DNA from: Micromonospora vinacea | GTDB taxonomy: Bacteria > Actinomycetota > Actinomycetes > Mycobacteriales > Micromonosporaceae | Direction of reading: 5' to 3' | Assembly: GCF_015751785.1 (NCBI RefSeq) | Contig: NZ_JADOTY010000001.1 | Coordinates: forward strand, 2,542,001 to 2,606,000 | Length of the DNA: 64,000 nt | Part shown: positions 32,513 through 40,926 of the stretch, piece by piece | Layout: each line of letters opens with the position of its first letter | How positions within the stretch are numbered: position 1 is the first letter of the stretch | Notes under the pieces: model-generated | What the model saw: only the letters and a program-made list of their open reading frames with translations | Told to the model about the DNA's origin: nothing | Database searches by the model: none | Position numbers and translations under genes: made by a program

Positions 32513-33181
32513 GTGGACGAGCAGTTCGTGGCAGAGCGCCCCGGCTCTCGCGTACGGACCGGGCGGCTGGTCGGCGTCGTCGCGACCCTGGTCGCCACCG
32601 CGTTGGCCGTCGGTCTCAGCCAGGGTTGGGGCCGCACCGACCAGGCCCCCGTGGCCTCGTCGGCCACCGCCTCGTCGGCCGCCGCGGTGCCGACCGCGCC
32701 GGTGGTGCTCAACGGCACCGACGACGCCTTCGTCCAACTGCTGATCCCGATGAACGAGGGCGCGCTCGCGCTGATCGACCAGCTCGACACCCGCCCGGCG
32801 GCCGCTGATCCGTCGCTGCGGGCCCTCCTCGGCGAACTCCGCACGGCTCATCAGGCGGAGTTGCGGGACCTGCGGGGGCTGTTGGCCGCGGGCAACGTGC
32901 CGGAGCTGAACATCCACGAGGGGCATCAGATGCCCGGCATGGTCACCGATGTCACCCTCGCCGAGCTGCGTGCCGCTCCGGACGCCGAGGTGTCATCCCG
33001 GGCGGCCGCCCTGATCCGGGCGCACCTCGCGCAGACAGTGGTGCTGTGCCGGGGTGAGCAGACAGCCGGGGGAAGCCCGGAGCTGAAGGCGCTCGCGGGC
33101 CGGATCCAGCAGGCGCGGGCCGCCGAGCTGAGCACGCTGGACGACCGGCCCGGCGCGCCCACCGCCGCGCCGGGCGGCTGA
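32513..33181 (+). CDS. DUF305-like membrane-anchored protein with degenerate His sites
   Basis: 222-aa protein. An N-terminal transmembrane helix (about 19-36, LVGVVATLVATALAVGL) and Ala/Ser linker lead into a two-repeat helical region like DUF305 (DDAFVQLLIPMNEGALALID ... HQAELRDLRGLL ... IRAHLAQTVVLCRGEQTAGG-SPELKALAGRIQQARAAEL). The His-His pairs that mark each DUF305 repeat are replaced (PMN and AHL), so metal binding may be lost. The GTG at 32513 has GGGGA upstream; a TTG at 32495 overlapping the previous stop is the alternative. It lies 14 bp after the ECF-glycosidase gene, so it is probably cotranscribed and extracytoplasmic. Confidence 0.75.
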   Translation: MDEQFVAERPGSRVRTGRLVGVVATLVATALAVGLSQGWGRTDQAPVASSATASSAAAVPTAPVVLNGTDDAFVQLLIPMNEGALALIDQLDTRPAAADPSLRALLGELRTAHQAELRDLRGLLAAGNVPELNIHEGHQMPGMVTDVTLAELRAAPDAEVSSRAAALIRAHLAQTVVLCRGEQTAGGSPELKALAGRIQQARAAELSTLDDRPGAPTAAPGG

Positions 33182-33205
33182 CCATGCCCTCCAGAGGGCC
33201 AGCCG

Positions 33206-33904
33206 ATGCGGACGTCTGACCTGCACGCCGACGTCCGTCCCCCGTCCCGGGCGTCCCGCCCCGCCCACCGTGCCGTCACCTCCGACGCCGTCCGCCCGGC
33301 CCGCCGCGCGACGCACCGGCCCCGGAGCGCAGCACCGCCCGACGCGCTCGCCTCGGTGCCGGCGGCAGGTTGGCGTGCTGGCCACCGTCGCGCCGCCGGC
33401 CGCGCCGCCGTCGTCGCCTCGACCCTGACGGTCGGTGTCGGGTGGCTGCTCGCGATCCTCGTCGCGCCGCACGTCACCCTCTCGCCGGGTGCGCGGATGG
33501 TCGCCCTCTTCTGCCACCTGACCTGCCTCGTGGTGGGCTTCGGCGCGGTGCTGACTGTGGACTGGTTCAGCCTGCGCTGGCTGCTGCGCCGGGAACCGCT
33601 CGGCACTGTGCTGACCGCCGCCCGCGGCGCGCACCTGCTCATCTGGCTGGGCCTGGTGGGTCTGCTCGCCAGTGGGGCCGCCCTCGGGCCGGACACGTCG
33701 TCCGGGCTGGTCTGGGTCAAGTTGCTGGCCGTGCTGGTGGTCGGCGTCAACGGGCTGTTCCTCGGCCGGGTCCGGGATCGACTCGTGGCAGTGCAGGGTC
33801 GCCCGCCCTGGTCGGCACTGCTCCCCGGTGTCGCCGCCGCGACGATCTCGCAGTTCGCCTGGTGGACCGCGACCCTCGTCGGCTTCTGGAACGCCAACAG
33901 CTGA
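33206..33904 (+). CDS. Five-helix integral membrane protein of unknown function
   Basis: 232-aa protein: a 60-residue basic Pro/Ala/Arg-rich N-terminus, then five hydrophobic segments (AAVVASTLTVGVGWLLAILV; MVALFCHLTCLVVGFGAVLTV; LLIWLGLVGLLASGAAL; VKLLAVLVVGVNGLFLG; GVAAATISQFAWWTATLVGF). A His-x-x-Cys in helix 2 and Trp/His at helix ends are the only potential ligands. No family recognised. It follows the DUF305-like gene by 24 bp and ends the ECF-fusion operon. Its stop codon lies inside a 17-bp tandem repeat. Confidence 0.7.
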   Translation: MRTSDLHADVRPPSRASRPAHRAVTSDAVRPARRATHRPRSAAPPDALASVPAAGWRAGHRRAAGRAAVVASTLTVGVGWLLAILVAPHVTLSPGARMVALFCHLTCLVVGFGAVLTVDWFSLRWLLRREPLGTVLTAARGAHLLIWLGLVGLLASGAALGPDTSSGLVWVKLLAVLVVGVNGLFLGRVRDRLVAVQGRPPWSALLPGVAAATISQFAWWTATLVGFWNANS

Positions 33905-33944
33905 CGGTCACCAACAGCTGACGGTCACCAACGGCCGACGGTCG
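33894..33944 (+). repeat. Three tandem 17-bp repeats across a stop codon
   Basis: CCAACAGCTGACGGTCA occurs at 33894-33910 and 33911-33927 exactly, and with three changes at 33928-33944. The first copy contains the membrane-protein stop codon. Confidence 0.85.
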
Positions 33945-33961
33945 CCGGCCGGGTCGGTGGG

Positions 33962-34522
33962 TCAGGCCGGCGTCGGGTGTCTCTGCGCGAACCGGGCGCG
34001 GGTCAGGAACGCGAGTTGGGCCCGCTTGTCCGGCATGTCGATCTCGGAGTCGAAGGTGAAGCCCTCGATCTCCAGTCGGCGCAGGGCGAGGTGGTTGCGG
34101 ACGTCCGGCTCGACCACGATTCGCTGCGCGGCCGGGTCGCGGAACAGGAAGCGGGCAACGGCCGGGCCGACCGCGTTGGTGAGGCTGCGGGCGAGGCGTC
34201 GGTCGGGGCTGAGTAGCAGGTGCATCCCCACGTCGCCGGGCTGGACGGGGTAGCGCTCGCCGACCGGGTCCGCCTCGGGCTGATAGCTCTGGAAGAGGCC
34301 GACCGGCTCCCCGTCGACAATGATCAGGTACGCGTGATGGGTGGGCAGACTGTCCACAAAGGCGTAGATCTCGCGTACCTCTTCGAGGGTGTGCGAACCC
34401 ATGCCCCAGAAGGCGTTGCGGGGGAGGGTCACCCAACCGTGCAGGAGGGCGGCGTCCCGTTCCGGGTCCACGGCCACCAACGACAGCTCGCCGAGACCGG
34501 CGATCTTCTCCTGGTACGTCAT
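33962..34522 (-). CDS. GNAT N-acyltransferase of siderophore type (IucB/RhbD-like)
   Basis: 186-aa acyl-CoA N-acyltransferase. The siderophore GNAT signature is seen: DAALLHGWVTLPRNAFWGMGSHTLEEVREIY, AYLIIVDGEPVGLFQSYQPEADPVGERYPVQPGDVGMHLLLS, RFLFRDPAAQRIVVEPDVRNHLALRRLEIEGFTFDSEIDMPDKRAQL. It would acylate an amine or hydroxylamine of the siderophore building block. The ATG at 34522 has AGAGGAC upstream; an ATG at 34555 would add 11 residues. It is transcribed divergently from the reductase/transport genes across an iron box at 34557-34575, so both sides should be iron-repressed. Confidence 0.9.
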   Translation of the reverse strand: MTYQEKIAGLGELSLVAVDPERDAALLHGWVTLPRNAFWGMGSHTLEEVREIYAFVDSLPTHHAYLIIVDGEPVGLFQSYQPEADPVGERYPVQPGDVGMHLLLSPDRRLARSLTNAVGPAVARFLFRDPAAQRIVVEPDVRNHLALRRLEIEGFTFDSEIDMPDKRAQLAFLTRARFAQRHPTPA

Positions 34523-34556
34523 CGGGCGCTGTCCTCTGTTCCATCCGGGGCGCAAC

Positions 34557-34575
34557 TTAGGTTAACCTCCCCTAA
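34557..34575. promoter_or_regulatory. IdeR/DmdR-type iron box 1
   Basis: TTAGGTTAACCTCCCCTAA; on the minus strand it matches the consensus TTAGGTTAGGCTAACCTAA at 16 of 19 positions. It lies between the divergent GNAT and siderophore-interacting protein genes. Confidence 0.82.
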
Positions 34576-34603
34576 CCAAGGATGACCTTACCTGGAGGGG
34601 TGC

Positions 34604-35314
34604 GTGAAACGGAACTGGGAGGCCCTGGTCCTCAAGGCCATGGGAGGGCGGGACTTTCAGTTGACCGTCCTGAGCACCGAGTCGATCGACGGGCACTACC
34701 AGCGGCTCCTCCTGGACGGGGGCGGCCTGCTGGAGACGTGCGGCGTGCACCCCACGATGTGGATCCGGCTGTGGTTCGACAACGACGGGCGGGCGCACCA
34801 GCGCGCGTACACGCTGGTGGACCCCGACCCGACCACCGGCCGGTTCACACTCGAATTCGCCATCCACGACGGCTGCGCCGCCCGGTGGGCCACCACGGCC
34901 AAGGTCGGCGACACCATCGGCGCGACAGTGCAGGGCAGCGCCTTCGAACTGCCCGACCCCGCGCCCGAGCACCTCTACCTCGTCGGTGACGCGGCCTCTC
35001 TGCCCGCGGTGAACAGCCTGCTCGACGCCGGTGCCGACATCCCGGCGACGGTCTGGCTGGAGTACGCCCACGAGGGCGAGAAGGCGCTCGCGCTGCGGGC
35101 CCGGGCACACCACGACGTCACCTGGGTGCCACGGCGCGACGAGGGTCAGCACCTCGTCGACACGGTCTGCGCGGCAGTGCCGACCAGCGGCGCGGGCCAC
35201 TACTGGGTGGCCTGCGAGGCGGCCACCACCCGGGGCATCACCCGACACCTCCGCAAGACGCTGGGCGTCGACAAGGACCGGTTGACCTCCCTCGGCTACT
35301 GGAAAGCGGCATGA
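34604..35314 (+). CDS. Siderophore-interacting protein (flavin ferric-siderophore reductase)
   Basis: 236-aa SIP-type reductase that would release iron by reducing the Fe3+-siderophore with NAD(P)H. The FAD motif is HQRAYTLVDPDP; the nucleotide domain opens LYLVGDAASLPAVNSLL and ends with the VACEAATTRGITRHLRKTLGVDKDRLTSLGYWK segment, typical of the family. The GTG start at 34604 has CTGGAGG 7-8 nt upstream. It is the first gene of an operon with two transporters (ATGA overlap with the next gene) under iron box 1. Cytoplasmic. Confidence 0.93.
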   Translation: MKRNWEALVLKAMGGRDFQLTVLSTESIDGHYQRLLLDGGGLLETCGVHPTMWIRLWFDNDGRAHQRAYTLVDPDPTTGRFTLEFAIHDGCAARWATTAKVGDTIGATVQGSAFELPDPAPEHLYLVGDAASLPAVNSLLDAGADIPATVWLEYAHEGEKALALRARAHHDVTWVPRRDEGQHLVDTVCAAVPTSGAGHYWVACEAATTRGITRHLRKTLGVDKDRLTSLGYWKAA

Positions 35315-36585
35315 AGGGCCGGCTCGGCACCCTGACCGCGCTGTACGTCACCCAGTACCTCGGCGTCGGCTTCATCACCGTCGGGCTCACGGCCATCCTG
35401 CGCGACGGTGGCACCTCGCTGGACACGCTGGCGCTGTTGCAGATCGTCGGCCTGATCTGGCCCATCAAGTTCCTCTGGGCACCGATCCTCGACCGGTACG
35501 GCTCACGGCACCGTGGCCACTACCGCTCCTGGCTGCTGGTGCTCCAGACCGCCCTGGTGCTGGCCCTGCTGGCGTTGCTGCCGTTCGCCAGCCCGGCCGA
35601 CGCACTCGGCCCGATCATCGCGATCTGCGCCGCGTACGTGTTCTTCTCGGCCACCCAGGACATCGCCGTGGACGCCGTCGCGGTCCGGATGCTCGCCGAC
35701 TCGGCCCGGGGGACCGGTAACGGCATCCAGGTCGCCGCGAGCTACCTCGGCAACCTGCTCGGTGGCGGCGCCTGCGTCCTGGTCTACGACCAGTTCGGCT
35801 GGGCGCCGGCGATCGGCCTGCTGGTCGCGATGACGGCGGTCGGCCTGCTGGTGGTGTGGCGGTTCCAGGAGCCTCCCCGTACCGATCGGGTGGAACGGGT
35901 CGGCACCGCCTACCGGGCGCTGCTGTCGGTGTTCGGCCAGCCGGGCTGCCGGTGGTGGACGTTCGGTGTGGTGCCGCTGGTCTACGTCGGCGCGGGCATG
36001 GCGTACGCCCTGGTCACTCCGGCGCTCGTCGACGCCGGCTGGTCGTTGGGTCGGATCGGCGTCGTCACCGGTGTGGTGACCAGCGCCCCGGCCATCGTGG
36101 CGGGCCTGGTCGCGGGTCTCGGGATCGGGCGGTTCGGGCGCGGTGGCGTGCTCGTGGTCGGCGGCGTCGCGCTCACCGTGTCGACGTTGCTGCTGCTGCC
36201 GCTGATGAACGGTCAGGCGCCGCTGGGCGGGACTGTCGCCGCGCTCTGCTGCTTCATGGTGGCGTACACCATCGCCAACGTCGTGCTCTACACGGTCAAC
36301 ATGGACTACTCGCGGCCGGACACCGGTGGCACCGACTTCACGGTCCTGTCGTCGTTCGGTCTGGTCTGCTCGTTCGTGGCGGCGTCCATCGGTCTCGCGG
36401 CGGCCGACCGGATCGGCTACCCGGCGGTCGCGGTCGCGGCCATCGTGCTGGTGGCGGCCGGCGTCGCTCTCGGCCTCGTCCACCAGCGGCGGTTCCCGCA
36501 CCGGCCCGGCCCGGGGGCCGATCAGCCCACCGCGGGCCCGGCGCCCGAGCAGTCCGCAGTGGACGGCGTCAAGGCGGTGGCGTGA
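35311..36585 (+). CDS. MFS permease, RhtX/FptX/AmpG-like (predicted siderophore uptake)
   Basis: 424-aa, about 12 transmembrane helices beginning TALYVTQYLGVGFITVGLTA. The motif LDTLALLQIVGLIWPIKFLWAPILDRYGSRHRGHYRSWL and ATQDIAVDAVAVRMLADSARGTGNGIQVAASYLGNLLGGG resemble the AmpG/RhtX/FptX branch; RhtX and FptX are single-component siderophore importers. The ATG overlaps the reductase stop (ATGA) and the stop overlaps the next GTG, so three genes are coupled. Placement in an iron-regulated siderophore operon supports import of the Fe-siderophore; direction is inferred. Confidence 0.82.
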   Translation: MKGRLGTLTALYVTQYLGVGFITVGLTAILRDGGTSLDTLALLQIVGLIWPIKFLWAPILDRYGSRHRGHYRSWLLVLQTALVLALLALLPFASPADALGPIIAICAAYVFFSATQDIAVDAVAVRMLADSARGTGNGIQVAASYLGNLLGGGACVLVYDQFGWAPAIGLLVAMTAVGLLVVWRFQEPPRTDRVERVGTAYRALLSVFGQPGCRWWTFGVVPLVYVGAGMAYALVTPALVDAGWSLGRIGVVTGVVTSAPAIVAGLVAGLGIGRFGRGGVLVVGGVALTVSTLLLLPLMNGQAPLGGTVAALCCFMVAYTIANVVLYTVNMDYSRPDTGGTDFTVLSSFGLVCSFVAASIGLAAADRIGYPAVAVAAIVLVAAGVALGLVHQRRFPHRPGPGADQPTAGPAPEQSAVDGVKAVA

Positions 36586-38084
36586 CCACTGTCCAGCCGG
36601 CCACCGACACCGCGACATCGGCCCGACTGCCACAGCGATGGCTCATTCTGGCCGTGCTGTGCGTCGCGCAGTTGGTGGTGGTGCTGGACAACACGGTGCT
36701 GACAGTGGCGGTGCCGGTGCTCACCACCGAGTTGGGCGCCAGCACCGCCGAGGTGCAGTGGATGATCAACGCGTACGCGTTGGTGCTGTCCGGGTTGTTG
36801 CTCACCGCCGGTAGCGCCGCCGACCGGTACGGTCGCCGCCGGATGTTGCTCGCCGGGCTGGTCCTGTTCGGCGTCGGCTCGCTGGCCGCCGGGCTCGCCA
36901 GTACCAGCGGGCAACTGATCGCCGCGCGGGCCGGGATGGGGGTCGGTGGGGCGCTGCTGGTCACCGCGACGCTCGCGGTGGCGATGCAGGTCTTCGATGC
37001 CGCCGAGCGGTCCCGGGCGATCGGCATCTGGGCGGCCACCAGCGCGTTGGGCTTCGCCGTCGGGCCACCCATCGGCGGCACTATCCTCGCGCACCTGCCG
37101 TGGGGTGCGATCTTCCTGATGAACGTGCCGATCGTGCTGGTCTGCCTGCTCGTCGCTCGCGCGCTGGTCCCGGAGTCCCGCGGGCCGGCCGGCGGGCGAC
37201 TCGACGTGCTGGGCGCCGTGCTCTCCACCGCCGGCCTGACAGCAGTCGTCTGGGCGATCATCTCCGGGCCGGAGCGTGGCTGGGCGTCGACCGAGGTGGT
37301 CGGCGCGGCGATCGTCGGCGTACTCCTGCTCGGGATCTTCGTGTGGTGGGAGCGACGGATCGCGCACCCGATGCTGGACATGCGCTTCTTCCGGGACCGG
37401 CGCTTCGTCGGTGCGATCTCCGGCGTCGTGCTGATCACGTTCGGCGCCACCGGAGCGCTGTTCCTGCTCACCCAGCACCTCCAGTTCGTCAGGGGTTATC
37501 CCGCCTGGGAGGCCGGTCTGCGGATGGCGCCCTTCGCGCTCTCCATCGTGCTGCTCAACGTCAGTGGCGTCGTCGCGAGCGTGATCCGTCGGCTCGGCCT
37601 GGCGATCGCCATCGCCGTCGGCATGACGCTGCTCGCGGCTGGCCTCGCGCTGGTCACCCTCTTTCCGTCCGACGGGTACGGGGTGCTGCTGGCCGGGCTG
37701 CTCGTCATGGGTGTCGGTTGCGCGCTGGCCAACCCGGCCATCGTCGAGGCGGTGATGAGCGCGATCCCGACGGCGAAGGCCGGCGCGGGCGCGGGTGTCG
37801 ACGGCACCATGACCGAGGTCGGCAGCAGCCTCGGCATCGCGGTGCTGGGTGCCGTGCTGAACGCCCGGTTCGCGGCGCTGCTGCCGGCGGCCCTGGCCGG
37901 TGCCGGATCGTTTCCCGCGGCTCTCGCAGCCGCCCGCGAGGGAGCCGAACGGGAGGCGGTGACTGTCGCCTTCGCCTCGGCGTTGGAGACGGGGCAGTTG
38001 GTGGGCGCGGCTGCGGTGATGATCGGTGGCCTGGTGGCCGCCGGGTTGCTGCACCGGGCAGACCGCACCAAATCCGTCCAATAA
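36582..38084 (+). CDS. DHA2-family MFS exporter (predicted siderophore exporter)
   Basis: 500-aa, 14-helix EmrB/QacA-type exporter. Motif D1 is VVVLDNTVLTVAVPVLTTELGA, motif A GSAADRYGRRRMLLAG, and motif C GFAVGPPIGGTI. The GTG overlaps the permease stop. Its TAA stop overlaps iron box 2, so the next operon starts directly behind it. Being between siderophore reductase and biosynthesis genes it is the best candidate for release of the iron-free siderophore. Confidence 0.88.
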   Translation: MTTVQPATDTATSARLPQRWLILAVLCVAQLVVVLDNTVLTVAVPVLTTELGASTAEVQWMINAYALVLSGLLLTAGSAADRYGRRRMLLAGLVLFGVGSLAAGLASTSGQLIAARAGMGVGGALLVTATLAVAMQVFDAAERSRAIGIWAATSALGFAVGPPIGGTILAHLPWGAIFLMNVPIVLVCLLVARALVPESRGPAGGRLDVLGAVLSTAGLTAVVWAIISGPERGWASTEVVGAAIVGVLLLGIFVWWERRIAHPMLDMRFFRDRRFVGAISGVVLITFGATGALFLLTQHLQFVRGYPAWEAGLRMAPFALSIVLLNVSGVVASVIRRLGLAIAIAVGMTLLAAGLALVTLFPSDGYGVLLAGLLVMGVGCALANPAIVEAVMSAIPTAKAGAGAGVDGTMTEVGSSLGIAVLGAVLNARFAALLPAALAGAGSFPAALAAAREGAEREAVTVAFASALETGQLVGAAAVMIGGLVAAGLLHRADRTKSVQ

Positions 38085-38100
38085 GGGTAGGCTACCCTAA
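38082..38100. promoter_or_regulatory. IdeR/DmdR-type iron box 2
   Basis: TAAGGGTAGGCTACCCTAA matches the TTAGGTTAGGCTAACCTAA consensus at 16 of 19 positions and is nearly a perfect palindrome. It overlaps the MFS stop codon and lies 32 bp before the ATP-grasp gene. Confidence 0.85.
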
Positions 38101-38131
38101 TAGTGACATCGTGGTAGTCGACGGAGGCGGC

Positions 38132-39301
38132 ATGCGGCTCTACCTGACCGCGCTCAACCCCACCGACGCCGTCCTGGACGGGTTTCTCCCGGCGGCGGCG
38201 TCGCTCGGGCTGTCGACCACAGTGCTGACCGACCGGCCGGGCGAATGGCCGGCGGAGGTGCGGGTGGCGCGGTGCGCGGTCCGTGACCCGGCCGCTGTGG
38301 TCGCGGCGGCGGCACCCACCCGACCGGTGGCGCTACTGTCCAACAGCGACCATCTCCAGGAGGCCACCGCGATCGCCGCCCGAAAGCTCGGTCTGCCCGG
38401 CAAGGACCCGGACACCGCGCGTCTCTGCAAGGACAAGGCCGCGGCCCGCCGGGCGATCGCCGCTGCGGGCCTCGATCTGGTACGCACCGTCACAGTCGAA
38501 CCCGGCGCCGCGCCGGAGGTGCCGACCCTGATGTTTCCGGCGGTGGTCAAACCCCGCGAGGGAGTGGCCAGTGAGGATGCCTACCTGGTGGCCGACCACG
38601 CCGAGTTGGTCGCCCGGGTCGCCGAGATCCGTGGCCGGCGGCCCGACGTGGCCCTGGTGGTCGAGGAGTACCTCGACGGCGAGCTGCGCACCTTCGAGAC
38701 CCTCGGCGACGGCACCGAACTGGCCTCCCTCGGCGGGTGGCGCACCGGCCTCGGCCCGCCGCCGACCTTCACCGAGGAAAGTCTCGACTGGTCGCCCCCG
38801 GGGGAGCAGGCGCGCACCCAGCTGCGGGCGCGGCTCGACGCGCTCGGGGTCGGCTTCGGCGCCTGCCACACCGAATACGTCGTCTCCGACGGCCGGGTCC
38901 GGCTCATCGAGGTGAACTACCGCCTCATCGGCGACCGGATGGACCTGATCCTCGCCGACCTGTTCGGTGTGCCGTTGTTCGAGTACGTCATCCGGCTGCA
39001 CCTCGGCGAGCCGCTGGCCGCCCTCGGCCTGCCCGACACCGTGGACCGATACGCCCGGGTGGAGTACGTCTGCGCGGACCGGTCCGGCCGTCTCGTCGCC
39101 GCACCGGGCCCTCTGGACGCCGCCCACGGCGATGTCCGGCTGGGCTGCCGTCCGCTGCGCGAGGTGGGCCGCACCGCCGAGCACACCGGCACGAACCGCG
39201 ACTACCTCGCCGTGCTGCACGGGATCGGCCCCGACGAGAGCACCGTCCGGCAGTCGCTGGCGGCCCTCCGCAGTGGCCTCCAGTGGACCATCGTCGAGTG
39301 A
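38132..39301 (+). CDS. ATP-grasp ligase of siderophore locus
   Basis: 389-aa ATP-grasp protein that would couple a carboxylate to an amine through an acyl phosphate. It shows the pre-ATP-grasp part (LLSNSDHLQEATAIAARKLGLPG), the first grasp lysines (CKDKAAARRAIAAAGL, FPAVVKPREGVASEDAYLV), the glycine-rich loop region VEEYLDGELRTFETLGDG, and the Mg/ATP Glu-Asn pair in VRLIEVNYRLIGDRMD. The ATG at 38132 has GGAGG 6-7 nt upstream. First gene of the biosynthetic operon behind iron box 2; GTGA overlap with the next gene. In this pathway it may replace a third IucA/IucC synthetase, which is inference. Confidence 0.88.
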   Translation: MRLYLTALNPTDAVLDGFLPAAASLGLSTTVLTDRPGEWPAEVRVARCAVRDPAAVVAAAAPTRPVALLSNSDHLQEATAIAARKLGLPGKDPDTARLCKDKAAARRAIAAAGLDLVRTVTVEPGAAPEVPTLMFPAVVKPREGVASEDAYLVADHAELVARVAEIRGRRPDVALVVEEYLDGELRTFETLGDGTELASLGGWRTGLGPPPTFTEESLDWSPPGEQARTQLRARLDALGVGFGACHTEYVVSDGRVRLIEVNYRLIGDRMDLILADLFGVPLFEYVIRLHLGEPLAALGLPDTVDRYARVEYVCADRSGRLVAAPGPLDAAHGDVRLGCRPLREVGRTAEHTGTNRDYLAVLHGIGPDESTVRQSLAALRSGLQWTIVE

Positions 39302-40926
39302 GCGACGACTGCGAGCGGGAGGTCTTCGCCCGGGTGCTCGACGCCCTGCTGCGCGAGGACCACCTCGAGCTGCGCAGCGCCGGCCGACCGGACGGGCCCG
39401 ACTGGTGGCAGGTGCCGCACCCCGCCGGCCTGCTGCGCATTCCGGTCCGGGCGGACGGGTTCCAGCAGGCCCTGCGCACCGCCGCGCCGATGGTGCTGCT
39501 GGTGGTCGGCGCCGGCGACGTGCGGCGTACGGAGACGCTGGACGGGCTGTTGACGCTGCTCGCCCCGCGCGGCAACGCCGAGGCGGAGGCCGGCTGGCGG
39601 GACTTCGCCGTCGAGTGCCACGCCGACCTGCGGGCCCGACGGCTCGCCGCCCGCAACCGGGCGCGGGTGCTCACCGAGGTGGCCGCCGAGCGCGCGCACG
39701 CCCCGACCGGCCTGCCGGGGGCGCTGCTGGACGACGTGCTCGCCGCCCACCAGGGCCACCCCGTCTACCCCACCGACCGGTGCCGGCACGGTCTGCGCGA
39801 CGACGAACTGCTCCGGTACGCCCCGGAGCACGCCCCCCGTTTCGCGCTGCGCTGGTACGCCGCCCCGGCCGAGGACGTCCGGCTCGCGGGCGAGCTGCCA
39901 GCGTGGTGGCCGCGCGCGCCACGACCGGATCAGCTGCTGCTGCCGGCCCATCCGATCACAGTGGCCCGCGACGCGCTCCCGTTGGTCGACCTGCCGGTGA
40001 CCCCGGTGCGCCCCACCCTCTCCATGCGGACGGTGGCGCTCGACGACGACCCGTACCTGCATCTCAAGCTGCCGCTGCCGACCGCGAGTCTCGGCGCGCG
40101 CAACCGACGCACGCTGCAACCGGGTTCACTCGCCGACGGCGCGGCAGTCGCCGCACTGCTCGACCGGATCGCCACCGCCGAACCCAGCTTCGCCGGTCGG
40201 ATCCGGCAGGCCGACGAGAGCACCTGGGCGCACGTCGACGGCGACGAGCGCCGCGGTTTCCTGCTCCGCCGATTTCCGCGTGACCTGGCCGGCGTCCAGG
40301 TGGTGCCGGTCGCGGCCCTCGCCGCCGCCGACCCGGTGGCGGGCACCGTCCTCGCACGGATCAGCCCGCAGCGGCCGGTCCAACTGCTGGAGTCCTATCT
40401 GGACCTGCTGCTCGACTGGCACGTCTTCCTCTGGCTCCGCCACGGAATCGCCCTTGAGGCGCACCCGCAGAACATCCACCTGCTGGTGCGCCCGGACGAC
40501 ACTGTCGGCCTGCTCTACAAGGACAACGACGGCGCCCGGCTCGACCCGCGGCACGACGGCCCGAACGGGCTCACAGTGCACGACGACCGGATGTGGGCGC
40601 GCGACCCACACGAGCTGGCCGACGTGTTCACCACCATCACCCTGCACCTGGCCGCCGCCGCACCCCTGGTCGCCCTGGCCGCCCGAGGACTGCCCGTGCC
40701 GACACCCGCCGAGGCGCTGGTGCCCCGGCTCGCCGCCGCCCGCGACCGGTGGGGCGACGGACCGGCGGTGCGGACCTTCACCGAACAGGTCCTGCACGCC
40801 ACCCAACTGCCCATCAAGGCGATGCTCACCGCCGGCACCCTGCTGCCCAAACAGCGGCTGGGCTGCGCCGACATCAACAAGTACTACCTGCGTACCGGCC
40901 CGAACTACCTGCGGGAGACACGATGA
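39298..40926 (+). CDS. NIS siderophore synthetase (IucA/IucC family), divergent member
   Basis: 542-aa NRPS-independent siderophore synthetase, which adenylates a carboxylate and joins it to an amine or hydroxylamine. Recognisable parts: LLLPAHPITVARDALPLVDLPVTPVRPTLSMRTVALDDDPYLHLKLPLPTASLGARNRRTLQPGSL, LESYLDLLLDWHVFLWLRHGIALEAHPQNIHLLV, YKDNDGARLD, and LPIKAMLTAGTLLPKQRLGCADINKYYLRTGPN at the end (FhuF-like C-terminus). The usual HPWQ is HPIT and the usual RD-x-x-G-x is KDNDGA, so substrate choice may differ from the neighbour's. GTGA and ATGA overlaps on both sides. Confidence 0.9.
   Translation: MSDDCEREVFARVLDALLREDHLELRSAGRPDGPDWWQVPHPAGLLRIPVRADGFQQALRTAAPMVLLVVGAGDVRRTETLDGLLTLLAPRGNAEAEAGWRDFAVECHADLRARRLAARNRARVLTEVAAERAHAPTGLPGALLDDVLAAHQGHPVYPTDRCRHGLRDDELLRYAPEHAPRFALRWYAAPAEDVRLAGELPAWWPRAPRPDQLLLPAHPITVARDALPLVDLPVTPVRPTLSMRTVALDDDPYLHLKLPLPTASLGARNRRTLQPGSLADGAAVAALLDRIATAEPSFAGRIRQADESTWAHVDGDERRGFLLRRFPRDLAGVQVVPVAALAAADPVAGTVLARISPQRPVQLLESYLDLLLDWHVFLWLRHGIALEAHPQNIHLLVRPDDTVGLLYKDNDGARLDPRHDGPNGLTVHDDRMWARDPHELADVFTTITLHLAAAAPLVALAARGLPVPTPAEALVPRLAAARDRWGDGPAVRTFTEQVLHATQLPIKAMLTAGTLLPKQRLGCADINKYYLRTGPNYLRETR

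Noticed and set aside
34003..34320. Additional small frames inside the GNAT gene
   Set aside because: Ser/Arg/Thr-rich shadow products of the acyltransferase coding strand.
36522..38081. Long minus-strand frame opposite the siderophore exporter
   Set aside because: His/Gln/Arg-rich nonsense; the exporter motifs are on the plus strand.
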